Origin: Dermatemys mawii
Lineage: Eukaryota > Chordata > Testudines > Dermatemydidae
NCBI GenBank assembly: GCA_007922305.1
Contig: ML677333.1
Span: 14,630,547 to 14,694,546 of the forward strand
Direction of reading: 5' to 3'
DNA length: 64,000 nt
Shown: in pieces, positions 1 to 11,082 of the stretch
Position numbering within the stretch: position 1 is the first letter of the stretch
Layout of the letters: each line of letters opens with the position of its first letter
The notes under the pieces: model-generated
What the model saw: the letters and a program-made list of their open reading frames with translations, nothing else
Databases searched by the model: none
Told to the model about the DNA's origin: nothing
Position numbers and translations under genes: made by a program

Positions 1-627
1 CTTTTGATGGCCATGTGCCTGCTACGTAATTTTTCACCAGATGCTTCAGAAAAGTTGTTTTGATATCATGGCAGCTGATAAGTATTCTGGGGCATGTTTT
101 GATCAAGTTTACCAGAGAGGAAAGGCAGGCTGCAAGCAAGGGATCCACAAAAGAGAAATCAAGGGAGTGTGGACGGCCACCGGCACCCGGCATAAATGCC
201 TGGCACTAGAGCTAGCTCAATGGATACCACTAAGGGAGAAATCTCTGGCAATGGTGCATGCGATGTGTGCATACCTAACATGGAATGGAAATGAGCAACA
301 CCTCTCAAAGAATAACAGTTTGGAAAGGTTAGTAACTGTTTTTTCTGCTGTTGCTGCCAAGCTGTTAACTACAGTTTTGCTGCTGTGACATTGCAGGTCC
401 CATGTGAAATGCGCCCTCTACAGTTTGGGACACTTAATATGAACCATCCAATTAATAACCATGTGTACAAGTAAATTTACTTTATTTTATTTTTCTCAGT
501 TGGGCAGATGCCCCTATGATGATACTTCCATTAAGTAGTGTGGGAGATTGGAGGTGTTTCTAGTAAATCCTGACTACCACACACTGTACAGCTGATGTTG
601 AAAGGATAATGAGCCTAAACCCTTAGG

Positions 628-735
628 CTTGGTTTACATGACAGAGCCCTGTCTGTACTGGGGGTGGAGGGTGGGGGATCGACTTAAGATATGCAACTTC
701 AGCTACGAGAATAGCATAGCTGAAGGTGATGCATT
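628..735 (+). mobile_element. MITE fragment, Chompy/Harbinger-like family
   Basis: The left half of the same element as 15934-16218 and 34931-35239. It shares 'ttaggcttggtttac' for the left end, 'gggggatcgactta' and the inner palindrome caacttcagctacg / cgtagctgaag. The right half is missing. Confidence 0.6.
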
Positions 736-737
736 TA

Positions 738-1235
738 GAAGCTTTTTTGTTGATGAATTGCCACTTTTAAGTCTGTTATTGAGTGTCCAAGGAGATTGAA
801 GTGTTTTCCTACTGGTTTTTGAATGGGTCACTACAAAAACTAATTTCTCTAGGCTGATACTCACACCTTCTTCTCAGCTGTTTGAAATAGGCCACCTTGA
901 TTGCATTGGCCTCATTAGCACTACAAAAGCGACTTGTCCCTTCCTTGGTATTCAGCCCTTCTTGTCAACTGTTGAGACTAGGCCACTTCCACCTTAATTG
1001 AATTGGCTTGTTAACCCTGACCCCCCACTTGGTAAGGCAACTCCCATCTTTTCATGTGCTGTGTTTATACTTGCCTACTGTATCTTCCACTCCATGCATC
1101 TGATGAAGTGGGTTTTAGCCCACAAAAGCTTATGCCAAAATAAACTTGTTAGTTTCTAAGGTGCCATAAGGACTCCTTGTTGTTTTTGCTGATACAGATT
1201 AACATGGCTGCCACTCTGAAACCTGTAATCTAAGT
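738..1235. mobile_element. Penelope-like element, family A: antisense coding piece joined to sense tail
   Basis: On the minus strand, about 738-835 encodes a degraded version of the C-terminal part of the family A PLE protein (IQKPVGKHFNLLGHSITDLK), matching the frame at 30652-31439. From about 840 the PLE 3' tail runs on the + strand and contains the hammerhead-like core at 1096-1135 and the usual end 'tactctgaaacc'-type sequence near 1215-1230. Coding and tail are therefore in opposite orientation, an inverted arrangement also seen at 38757-39335. Confidence 0.7.
1096..1135 (+). ncRNA. Hammerhead-ribozyme-like core in PLE-A tail
   Basis: The order is GCAT, CTGATGA, A, GTGGG-loop TTTTAG-CCCAC, AAAA, GCTT, ATGC. 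GCAT/ATGC and GTGGG/CCCAC can pair. The conserved CUGAUGA box is intact; the second box reads AAAA where GAAA is expected, consistent with CpG decay. Minimal hammerheads in PLE terminal repeats are established in the literature. The extra A after CTGATGA is not canonical, so activity is uncertain. Confidence 0.55.
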
Positions 1236-2247
1236 GTCAGACAAGATGCAGTGAGGTATGTATAATGAACAGGTGAAAGGAAACACAAGGTTGTGTACAC
1301 ATCTTGATTCCATTTTTGTGTGCATGTATGTGAATGTTTTGTGGACTTTTGGACATACGCAGCTAAAAATGCTCACTGGGAACTTGAGTCGTGTTGGTTA
1401 GCTTTTAAGAGAGAAGTTCAACAATATAACATTGGTAATAGTCTTACAGCTCTGCACTTGGAACTTCTGTTGACATCAGTAGGAGTGTTCCCATGTGGAA
1501 AGGATGCAGGCTTGGGCTCTGCTACACTCTTATTCTGCTGCTCTCAAATAAAATATCTTGATATGCGGGGTGGTGTCTGTTTCAGGTCCATCAAATTTGA
1601 TATTAACTAGGATGAATGTTGGTGTTTTCATTTGTTGTAATTTCTCAGTTTGGCTCTACTCTATAAAATATTGTTATGGACTTGAGTTGTATTTCAGTGA
1701 TTCCATACAAGATTTCCTCCTTTTACAAGAACAAGAGTTTTTGTTTGTGTTTTTATTTCCAGACTTGCAAACGCATCCTGGGCTATAAAAGTCAGTCTAG
1801 GTCTATTGTTTCTCTTGCTTCATCACCAGTAGTGAAGATGCTGCAGGCCAGATTATGCCCTTAATTGGCACCCTGTGCAACATCATTGTTTTCACTTAGG
1901 ATTGTGCAGGTGTTGCTGATAACATAATCTAGGGCAATGGGGGTTGCACAGATGTATTTGAGGACTTAATTTAAAAGGACTGATCCTGACAATTTAGTAT
2001 CCCATAACTCCTAACTACTTTCTCTACTAACATAATGACACAGAAGATGGCAGAGGAACACAGTATCTGCAGAATAATGTTAATATGATTTTATTACAAA
2101 CATATTATGGCAGTCAAGTTTGTGTGACTTCATTCAGTTAAAAATTAATTGAAGGAAAGCAATAGATGTAAATTCAAATTTTAGAGCATCTTAGCTATAA
2201 TAAATTTTGCACTTACATAACCGTTTATTTGAAGGTTGCAGTGTGGC

Positions 2248-2278
2248 TTACAAAGGTGGGCATTGTCCACCTTTGTAA
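2248..2278. repeat. Perfect 12-bp inverted repeat with 7-nt loop
   Basis: TTACAAAGGTGG and CCACCTTTGTAA flank the loop GCATTGT. It lies beside 'aaaaatggggaatctgtgatacag', which resembles the CORE/MIR SINE body, so it may be a decayed SINE and not a functional hairpin. Confidence 0.5.
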
Positions 2279-2699
2279 AAATGGGGAATCTGTGATACAG
2301 ATTAAATGAGGGTTACAGAGGAAGCTCATGGTATTCAATTTCTAGTTGGAAAAACTAATCCAAATTAATGTAATAGATGCACTGTCATAATTGAAAACTG
2401 AGCATAAATACAAGGTTCTTACAAACTTTGTATTTTGTTGTCAGAGGTGTTTAGTGTGGTATTCCAGGCATCCATGTTAGGCCTGCTTTTATGAAACATC
2501 TTTTATCTGTTTTATCTGGATTGATCTTGAGCCAACTAGATTTAATTCAAGCATCTTTCTGTGCCAGACTGAAAAAAACTGAACAACTCTCCGTCTGGAT
2601 CTGGAGAAACAGAAATGTAGAGCAAAGTGTCATCAAAAATACAGATGGCTTTGCAACCCACCCACTCTTATGTATTTGTAATATATGACATGTATATTA

Positions 2700-3300
2700 T
2701 CGTGGTGCCAAGTGGCTTCAGCCAGGTTAGTGGCCCATTATGCTATGCACTGTACAAACATATAGTACATGACAGTCCCTGCCCCAAAGAGCTTAGAGTC
2801 CAAAGACAGTGCAGATGGAGGAAACAAAGACATGGTGATGGGGATGGACAGAGAGAATAGGGTACAAAAATAATAGAATGTTTTAACAAAACTTAGCTTT
2901 GACTACGAATTGTGTAAAATTGGTAGTAGTAATCACTAGACACTGCTTTCCTAGCTGTTGTCAGATGGCAATTTTTGAAATGAGTTTTAAGGGGATACTT
3001 GAAGATGGATGTGGGGTTGGCTTCCCCACTATGAAAGGAGAATGCATGGTGGCACTTATGGGTGAAATAGACAAGCTTGTGATTGAGGCTGGCACTGATG
3101 TTGGCGTGAAGGCTGTGTAGCTGTTGAAAAGTGATAATAAAGTATTTTGAAGTAAGATAAAGAGAGTGTGTAATATGGATCAAACTTTCTTTTGTTGGCT
3201 ATTGTTGAGAGGAGGGTGATGCATCTGAAGAGTACCACTCTTAAGATGAATTTTGGGGCAAATGAACAGAATCTCAATGCTGCCTTCTGCGGCTTCCCAG
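2700..3300 (-). mobile_element. L2-like LINE 3' end, decayed
   Basis: 2715-2800 (reverse complement of the LINE 3' end) carries 'cactgtacaaacat' and 'cagtccctgccccaaagagctta', the same motifs as at 20390-20460 where the L2-like RT follows. Beyond it, 2960-3160 resembles the next part of that LINE ('gcttgtgattgaggctggcactgatg'). The right boundary is uncertain and no frame is intact. Confidence 0.5.
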
Positions 3301-4129
3301 AGAGGAAAGAAATGATCCAACCCAGTGCCACCCTGTCACTTTCTGCCAGGATACAGTGGCATATCAACAATACTTCTATGTTCATTTGAGTCTCAGCTTT
3401 CTGGAAGTCCTGAGGATCTGCGTAGATATTTGATCTGTGTATGTCACCAGGAGATTGTCTAGCAACAAGACCAGAGCAAATTGAAAGGTGTTAAGGAAGT
3501 TTGAGGACTCTGGGTACACAGTTGCTGTGTTACGCTGCAACGTATTCCATAATTTTCTCCAAAAATGAAGACTACAGAATGTCAAGAGCAAGTTAAATGG
3601 CTTAACAGTTAGTTTGTTTCTTGTGTGTCTGATGTTGGTAACGTGTTTTCTTGAAGGAAAGCACAATAGTCTCTGCCAATAAGAGCAGTGTATCAGTGTA
3701 AACTTCAACAATTTTTATGAAAAGGAGGGGCATGTGTCCAAATTTTAGATTGCAGATTGAAGCTGTCCAAACACCTATAGAACTGGTGAATAACTTGTGT
3801 GGAAATGTAAATAGAAAAGAGACCACAGTTCTCCCCAACCTGAAAGTGTTCATCTGTCATAAAAATAAATTTGGAATAATCAGCTGAATAATCTGGTCTG
3901 CAAAATAGATGGAAAATTTTGTGAGAATTAGAAATATTCTATTCTGAGTAAAGAGAACTCAGTTTATCAGGCTGTCCATAGCCCAAAACAGTTCTGCTGG
4001 CAAGACTCTGTGATTGTTATGCTAGAGGAAAAGAACAACTTCATCACAGCTTTGGCATAAGACTTTGAAAACTCTTCATGCCACAGTCAGTCTGACTCAG
4101 AATGTAACTTCTGTTTCCAGTGCTATAGC

Positions 4130-4440
4130 CGCCTTCCTAATCATTTCACCTATAGCAGAATGGCAGGTGACCTGTATCAACTTGCCTGTGGGGACAGCAC
4201 AGTAAAAGGAGAGAGTCTTAGGAAGTCAAAGAATATAAGATAAACATAGTATCAAGCCAAGCTGTTGATGTGAGGATCTGGCTGCGCAACACTTTGCCTC
4301 TGTTCAGCTCCAAAATGTCAACTGGTTCTTTTAGATCTGAGGACAGACCATCAAAGTAGGTTCTCTGCCCTGATGGGAGCAGAGGTCCGCTGTACACTCT
4401 GACTAAAGAAGGCAACGTTCTAAAAATGATCTCAATTCAA
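4130..4440 (-). other. Unclassified frame remnant
   Basis: A 65-codon minus-strand frame (4218-4415) reads MPSLVRVYSGPLLPSGQRTY followed by an LSSDLKEPVDIL region and LTSTAWLDTMF. The composition looks protein-like, but I cannot assign a family; a decayed transposon protein is most likely. Confidence 0.25.
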
Positions 4441-4459
4441 AAACAAAGTTGATTTATCG

Positions 4460-4655
4460 GAAGTGGAAGGATGGCTTTGTGGTTAAGGCACTGGTCTGAG
4501 GCTGACTTTATTTTGGTTCAGTTTGTGGATCTGTCACAGACTTTCTCTGTAATCTTGATGACTCAGCCTCTCTGTTCCTTTTAGTTTTCCATCTGTAAAA
4601 TGGGTATATACTTTCCTACCTTACAAATGTGGTGTGAAGATTAATTCTTTAAAAT
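4460..4655 (+). mobile_element. tRNA-derived CORE/MIR-type SINE
   Basis: Starts with a box A-like segment ('tggctttgtggttaagg') and a degraded box B ('ggttcagtttg'). The conserved core-to-tail follows: 'ccatctgtaaaatggg', 'cctaccttacaa', 'gaagattaattc'. The order and strand match MIR-like SINEs of amniotes. Confidence 0.75.
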
Positions 4656-4723
4656 TGTGAGCTGCTCCAGTAATTCAGTGGTAGAGAATACAATACTTAG
4701 TTTTCAGAACTTTTGGTCCTATC

Positions 4724-5298
4724 CAGGGGTGAAAGTAAGACGGTATGGTGTACCGAAAAGCCTGTACCGGTCCCTACCGCTTTACTTTAAAGCGCTGCTG
4801 GAACACCGCTTTAAAGGACCCTGCTTAAAGGGCTGCCACGGCAGTGCTTTAATGTTGCAGCTTTTTTTGTGCCTCCCATTGGTGGCTCTGTCAGGCCCTG
4901 CAGCGGTGCTTTAAGCAGGGTCCTTTAAAGTTCTGCTGTGGCAAAAGGACCTTGCTTATAGCACTGGCGCAGCAGTGCTTTAATGTGTCTGTCCCTTTTG
5001 ACCCCCCACCCTTCACTCAGCTGCTGATGCGGCGGGGTAGTTGCTCCTTTTTCCCCTCCTCTGATCCCCCAGCAGTGCATTAGGCAAGATCCTCGTGTCA
5101 TGGCAGCACTTTAAACAGGGTCCTTTAAAGTGTTGCCATGGCAAAAGGACCCTGCTTAAATTGCTGCTGCAGCAGCGGGCTGGCAGGGGGCTGCTGACCC
5201 CCCTCAACCCCTCCCCTTCTGCCCAAGGTCCTGCCCCATCTGGTGGAGGGAAGTTGCCCCCCTGTACTGGTAAGACACAAATTTTACTTTCACCCCTG
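4724..5298. mobile_element. hAT-type nonautonomous element with 8-bp TSD
   Basis: Terminal inverted repeats CAGGGGTGAAAGTAA / TTACTTTCACCCCTG (one position differs inward) are flanked by perfect 8-bp duplications GTCCTATC (4716-4723 and 5299-5306). The 575-bp body has no transposase but repeats 'gcagggtcctttaaag' in both orientations, including a 17-bp imperfect hairpin (arms 5110-5126 and 5144-5160). The right end is about 100 bp from the MBOAT2 exon acceptor. Confidence 0.88.
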
Positions 5299-5398
5299 GT
5301 CCTATCATTCGTGGGCGGATGTTGTTGGTGAGGTTTTTATTTGGAAGCAAGGAAGTATATGATGATTGTGTAGAATAACCACTGTCTTTTCTCTGTAG

Positions 5399-5544
5399 GT
5401 CAACTTCGTAGTGTGCCAACTCTTTGCCTTGCTTGCGGCTATTTGGTTTCGAACATACCTTCATTCAAGCAAAACTAGCTCATTTATAAGACATGTTGTT
5501 GCCACGCTTTTAGGCCTTTATCTTGCACTTTTTTGTTTTGGATG
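5399..5544 (+). CDS. MBOAT2: MBOAT2 internal coding exon (probably exon 2)
   Basis: MBOAT2 is an endoplasmic-reticulum, multi-pass acyltransferase of the MBOAT family. It transfers fatty acyl groups from acyl-CoA to lysophospholipids such as lyso-PE and lyso-PC (Lands cycle). This 146-nt exon starts after a pyrimidine-rich acceptor (actgtcttttctctgtag) and ends before a gtaagt donor. It begins in phase 0 with VNFVVCQLFALLAAIWFRTY, then about 28 more residues ending LALFCFG plus the first two bases of a Trp codon. Two hydrophobic segments flank a short basic/polar loop (RTYLHSSKTSS), as expected for the first membrane helices. From family knowledge this is about residues 26-74; the catalytic His/Asn region lies in later exons outside the window. 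The paralogue MBOAT1 differs clearly across the loop and second helix, so MBOAT2 is preferred. A hAT element ends about 100 bp upstream. Confidence 0.93.
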
Positions 5545-7194
5545 GTAAGTAACATTTTATCTTCTTTTTCAGTTGTTTCACATGTTTTGTTACATACATT
5601 TTGACATTTAGTGCTGCTGAAGTTTATTACAGTTAAATTTACTACTTTCTGTATTCTCTTTTGGTTGTTGTACACAAATGTACAGAAGGAAACAAAGTAA
5701 TATATGCTCCATCCAATGTAACGGAGATGGAAAGTACTCTAATGCCACATTATTTAATTCTGTGAAGGTCTTTTCAAAGGTTTTTATCTTGCAGCTGTTT
5801 TTGGGAGGAGAGAGAGGAAGATCTAAAATAAAAACTAATTTTGTAACTTACACAAATTTATCACAAGTTGTATATCATACTGGTCTTAGTAGGTATGGCA
5901 GCAAGTACTTTTTTATAGCTTCAGTGGAAAATTGCAGTGTCTCTTTTCTGTTTTTTATTGATTCAAATTTTCACAATTGCAGGAAATTATTTAATGACAG
6001 ACTTTGAGATTTAAAAAGTTAAAGCTCTATAACTGTTAAAATGCAAATTGTCAACATTACAGTCAAAATATACAAAATAAATGTCCTGAAATGAAACTCA
6101 GATAAATTCTCAAGCTGTATTTTTCTTTCTTTGCTTGTCTATAAATTTTGATGATCATTTATGGACATACTTTTTTGTGTGTGTGTTTACAGTGAAATCA
6201 ACATTTACCAGCACTTATCAATAAAACTAGTTCTTCCAAGCCTAGTTATAAGGCAATACTAAATTAATCACATGCCTAGATACCATTTCTTAATCTCAAA
6301 ATATCAATTAGCTTGCATTGTTTTTTGTTGAATACTGAATAAAGATCTGAATATCATGGGAGAAGGGAGATTTATTGAATTGTTGCTATAGATTGTTTCT
6401 CTGGCATCAGGGAGGGCCTCAAAGGAAGGTGGACACCGGCGGGTATCTTTTAAGATTCGGTTGTGATTGCTGTTAGAATATCCCAATATATGATATTCTA
6501 CATAGATCCTTTTGCCACGCTTTTCACTGTATATACTCAAGATGTAACTGTCCTGAATAGCAGAAGGGGGATACAAGAAATGCATTTACTTTTATGTAGA
6601 TAGATTACACTACAGACTGTATAATCTAGTTGCTTCAGTACAGTGTGGCTCAGTACTTATCAGGCTAGTTCAGGATGAAATAAGAGGCAGTTGACTTAAT
6701 TAGTGTGTGTCACGACAGCTAGTTCAACTTTCTCTTGAGGCACCGGCATATATTGGCTAAGGCATTTTCTTAATTGACTAATATATTCTGGCAACATTTT
6801 AAAAACATTAAGAACATAGGATGATCTTATGCCCCTCCCAATTCTCTTTGCATAGTTCTTGAATTCTGAACTACAGTTGTAGCTCCGATATTCAATTTAG
6901 TCATGTGGGTACCTGAACATCTGCTTGTTGCAGACATTGCTTATTGATGCAGGAAATCAGGAAGTTAAGCTTATTCTTAACACTGAAAGATAACTTTAGT
7001 TACATGTATAAGTTTGCAGTTTATTTATACACATGCACATAATCATGGCAGTGTAGGCCTGGAAGGGACCTCCAGAAGTGATCTAGTCCAGTCCTCTTCG
7101 CTTAAAACAGGTCGAAGTATTATCTAGACCATCCCTGAAAGGCATTTGTCTAACCTCCTCTTAAAAATCTCTAATGATGGAGATTCCACAGCTG

Positions 7195-7962
7195 CCCTTG
7201 TTACCTGTGGTTCTTTCAAACCAAAGATCGTGGTAGCTTTACTCCGTGCAAGGTGGTGTTGGGAAATAAATCAATGGCTGTCTGGCTGATAGATGACTGG
7301 TGCTAACAGGACAATACAAGAATGCTCTCACTTAAAGCTATACTTAACTTAATGTAAAGCTGTTACACATGCTGGCAACAAGTTAGTAAAACACCCCCAA
7401 CCCTCAATAATTACTGAAGTTGAGTGTGGCTCTCGAGTGCCACAGTGGCAGCCTTCTGATGGCCAATTTTGTGGCCGCCGGTGAGACTCCACAAGATGTG
7501 TCCAGAAGAAGAATGCTTGAGGAATCCAACTTCCCTAAGCTTTCCTCCCTTATTTATTCATTAGTATTACAATAACACGTCACTCAAATAAAACTTAAGC
7601 AAGCAATTTCAAAGGTTAAGCAAGAGAATTCCTTCTGATTATCAATTAGCCAGATGTGTTTTTGCAGAGTTTGCATGCCTTGAGGCCCTGATAGGCACAT
7701 CCCTAGCACACATATAGATAAGTTGCTTGTTTTTCTTAAACGTATACCTCAGCAATTTCAACAGAGATGTTATCAGGAAGGACTCTGGGTCAAGCTGTCC
7801 TTTTTGTGGTAGTTCAAAACCCCTTCCTTGACTTGGTCATGCTAAGGCTGGAGCATAGGCTCACTTACGGCCTGGTGGCTTGGTTAACTTTAGCAATAAG
7901 CACAAGTGGTCTCTGCATTTTACCGGTCTGCCAAGATCTCTCCATATACTCTGGTCTATGCA
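7195..7962. mobile_element. Unclassified insertion in CR1, possibly an LTR
   Basis: About 0.77 kb of non-CR1 sequence separates CR1 segments that are adjacent in other copies ('gagattccacagctgccc' and 'ctattccagtgcttaacc'). It starts near 'tgttacctgtgg'. I see no coding capacity. LTR identity is a guess from length and position; the ends are approximate. Confidence 0.4.
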
Positions 7963-8140
7963 ATCTATTCCAGTGCTTAACCACTCTGACAGTTAGGAAG
8001 GTTTTCCTAATGTCCAATCTAAACTGCCATTGCTGAATTAAGTCCATTGCTTTTTGTCCTATCCTCAGAGGTTAACGAAAACAATTTTCCTCCCTTCTCC
8101 TTGTAACAATCTTTTATGTATTTGAAAATTTGTTATCATG

Positions 8141-8536
8141 CAGGGCAGTGGTTCTCAAACTTTTGAGACCTGTGACCCATTTGTCCTTCCTCGGCTGCCG
8201 CGGTGGACCCTTGTATGTCCGCCGAAAAGCCGCTGAATAAATTACTTCCAAATTTGGCGGCTATTTTCAGCGGACATGCCGAGCGCTCCCGAAATAGCTC
8301 GGCATGTCCGCGGAAAAGCCGCCAAATGCGGAAGTAATTCATTCGGCGGCTTTTAAACGGCAGCAGGAGCTCGTGACCCCCCTGGAAGTGCTCGGCGACC
8401 CCCAGTTTGAGAAACCCTGATGTAGGGTGACCAGACGTCCTGATTTTATAGGGATAGTCCTGATTTTTCTTATACAGGCTCCTATTACCCCCCACCTCCT
8501 GTCCCGATTTTACACATTTGCTGTCTGGTCATCCTA
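8141..8536. mobile_element. TAGGGTGACC-type hAT MITE, interrupted, 8-bp TSD
   Basis: Ends CAGGGTGACCAGA / TCTGGTCATCCTA are flanked by perfect TTATCATG duplications (8133-8140 and 8537-8544). It was itself invaded after its fifth base by the 8146-8419 element. Without that insertion it is about 115 bp, like copies at 24329, 47096 and 54321. Confidence 0.8.
8146..8419. mobile_element. hAT MITE (CAGTGGTTCTCAAAC ends) nested in a MITE
   Basis: Ends CAGTGGTTCTCAAAC / GTTTGAGAAACCCTG are flanked by ATGCAGGG (8138-8145) and ATGTAGGG (8420-8427), an 8-bp TSD with one mismatch. The 274-bp GC-rich body repeats 'cggcggctttt'-like and 'cggacatgccgag' motifs in both orientations. Confidence 0.85.
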
Positions 8537-10598
8537 TTATCATGTCCCCTTCTCTATTCCAGACTAAACAAACCCATTTTTTTCAATTTTCCCTCATAGG
8601 TCATGTTTTTTAGATCTTTAATCATTTTTGTTGCTCTTCTCTGGATTTTCTCCAATTTGTCCATTAATGAAATGTTGCACCCAGAACAATTCTCCAGTTG
8701 AAGCCTAATCAGTGTAAAGTAGAGCGGAAGGATTACTACTTGTATCTTGCTTACAATACTCCTGATAGTACATCCCAGAATGATGTTGCTTTTTTTGCAA
8801 CAGTGTTATACTGTTGACTCATATTTAGCTTGTGATCCACTATGTCCACCAGATCCCATTTCTCAGTACTCCTTCCAAGGCAGTCATTTTCTGTTCTGTA
8901 TGTGTGCAACTGATTGTTCCTTGCTAAATGGAGTACTCTTCCAGCGTGGCTGTGAACCACTGATAACTACTCTCTGGGAAAGATTTTCCAACCAGTTATG
9001 CACCCACCTTGTTTATAGTAGCTCCATCTAGGTTGTATTTTCCCAGATTGTTTGAGAACTGTTTTTCCAAGACTTGCTTCCCATGAAATCTTACCTAACA
9101 ATTCCCTGAGATTGCTAAAATCTGCCTTCTTAAATCCATTATCTTTAGTGTGCTGTTTTTCCTCCTACCATTCCTTCAAATTGTGAACTCAACCATTTCA
9201 TGATCACTTTCACCTAAGCTACCTTCCGTTTTCAGATTCTCAACCAGATTCTCCCTATTTGCCAAAATCAAATCTAAAACAGCCTCTACCCTAGTAGCTT
9301 TCAGAGGTCTTTAAATAATTTGCAATCTGAAATTCTGGATATGAGGTTTGTCTTATCATATCCTGATAGTTTCCAGTACTTAAATATGAATAAAATAACT
9401 TTTTCCAAGGAAATAATTAAGCATATTAGGTTAAAAATTTCTTCTGCCTCTCATCTCACCCCAAAACTTTAATCCTCTCCTTTTTTTATTTTTGTCTTTG
9501 ATCCTTTCTGTCACTCCAGATAGTTTGGTATCATTCCTGCCTGCAAATGGAGACAGTACAAAAAAATCTTTGGTCATGTCATCATCTGTATAGATTAGAG
9601 AGAACCTTAACATATTATCTTCTATGGTGTTTATATTAAAATTCAAAGACTCTCAAAAAGCCAAATTACATTTTAAAATGAATACAGTACACCCATATTT
9701 CACTTTAATAAAATCTACCAACCTCCTCTCCAGCTATTCAGTTGTCTGATTAGATGGTCAATCCAGCTCCAGAGGGAATAACTTTTTTTTTCTGTCCTGA
9801 ATCCCTGATTGCACTCACAGAAACTCCAAATGCAGGTAATAGTTTGGAATCTGCCATCCTCCAAGAACGTACTTGATTAATAATATAACTTTCTTGCCTC
9901 AAGTGAACTCCACAGAGTCTGAATCACCTTTATTACACTGACATGGTGATTTGGGATAAGAAGAAAGGTCATAGTGTCCTCTCTGAAAGTAAATACTGAA
10001 GCACCCTTAGAGTTTACCTAGTACATAGCTAGAACGGGTTAATTAAAATATTTAGGTTTATAATTTTCTATTCATTTCAATGCTATTGTAATTGAATTGC
10101 ATATGACTCAAAGATCAATTACACTACAAGTATTTCTGTCTTGTATAAAAGAATTAATACTTTTAGAGACTGAGTGTTAACTTGCTAATATGGATTGCAA
10201 TTCCACCATAAGGCATGCTTTCTACAATAAAGTATTTGTGGGGTTTTTTGAAGATACATAATTTTGTTCCTGATCTTTAGCTTTTGAATTAAAAAAGAAA
10301 TTATGGAATTCATTGTAACTAATAAAGACTTGAAACAGAAAATAGTATTGATAATTTTAGCTTTTTTTAAAAGAAATGCTTTTCCTTCTTAGTATTAATT
10401 ACCATGAGATGGATAAGTGGATAAAATATCTTTGATACTCTTTTAAAATATTCAGTGTAACATTTCTTTCTTAAAAAAAAAAAAAAAGTTGCAACAGTGT
10501 TACATCAAAGCCAATGTATTAACCTTCTTATATCTCTAATAGGCTAACTCCTCCTCCTCCAGGCTAACTCCTGATGCAAGGATCTTTTTGTAATAATG

Positions 10599-10783
10599 AA
10601 GTGACAAAGAGTCCCGTGGCACCTTAAAGACCAACAAAAGTATTGAAGCATAAGCTTTCGTGGGCTAATACCCACTTTGTATTGTATAAGCATATGCTTC
10701 AATACTTTTGTTGGTCTTTAAGGTGCCACAGGACTCTTTGTCGCTTCTGCAGATCCAGACTAACATGGCTACTTCTCTGATTC
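10599..10783. mobile_element. Palindromic PLE-A tail with 12-bp TSD
   Basis: Arms 10601-10652 and 10693-10744 are 52-nt inverted copies with two mismatches, each a PLE-A tail segment ('tcctgtggcaccttaaagac'-type). They are joined through a stem-II hairpin (GTGGG/CCCAC); the + tail then continues to its normal end. Flanks TTTGTAATAATG (10587-10598) and TTTGTCATAATG (10784-10795) form a 12-bp TSD with one mismatch, so the palindrome integrated as a unit. Confidence 0.8.
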
Positions 10784-11082
10784 TTTGTCATAATGGAGAT
10801 CCATGTGTATTGGACCTAGTTTTATATAAAAAAGATCAGGCAGTTTTTGAAAGAAATGAATGCACAATATTTATAGGAAAACCTGCCTTATAAATGGCTG
10901 TGATAACTGACCTAACGGTGACTAGCAACAGCAGCTGATTTTTAGGCTGTCTTTGTATGGGAAAGAAAATTTCCAAATAAATAGTGGTATTTTAACTATT
11001 TGATCTCTTTTGATTAAGACAGTCCCAAAATGAGAGAGTCTGCCTAATAAAGATCAAACACCATTTTTGTCATAGATAATAT

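Larger units (their letters stand above)
1..5398 (+). other. MBOAT2: MBOAT2 intron 1, 3' part
   Basis: Everything upstream of the 5399 exon should be intron 1; no first exon, CpG-rich promoter or start codon in a plausible context is visible, so the gene's 5' end lies before the window. It contains the MITE, PLE, L2-like, SINE and hAT features listed separately. In 1-625, 1240-2700 and 3310-4130 I see no gene. A reading frame at 41-388 has no recognisable domain. Around 1440-1530 there is a degraded ancient repeat with a 'gacatcagtaggagt' motif, related to pieces near 15370-15430 and 36520-36600. Confidence 0.8.
7034..9320 (-). mobile_element. CR1 LINE (3' portion), interrupted by three insertions
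   Basis: Reverse complement of CR1. The 3' end begins near 'aatcatggcagtgtaggcctggaagggacc' (7040) and continues through 'ttccagtgcttaacc' (7963), 'ttcttgtcc'-type sequence, 'gttgctcttctctgg' (8630) and 'catttcatgatcactttcacc' (9200). Interrupting sequences are an LTR-like block (about 7195-7962) and the nested MITE pair (8141-8536). Reading frames are broken. Confidence 0.8.

Noticed and set aside
41..388. 115-codon plus-strand frame at the window start
   Set aside because: No domain, no homology that I recognise, and no splice signals; likely a chance frame in intron 1.
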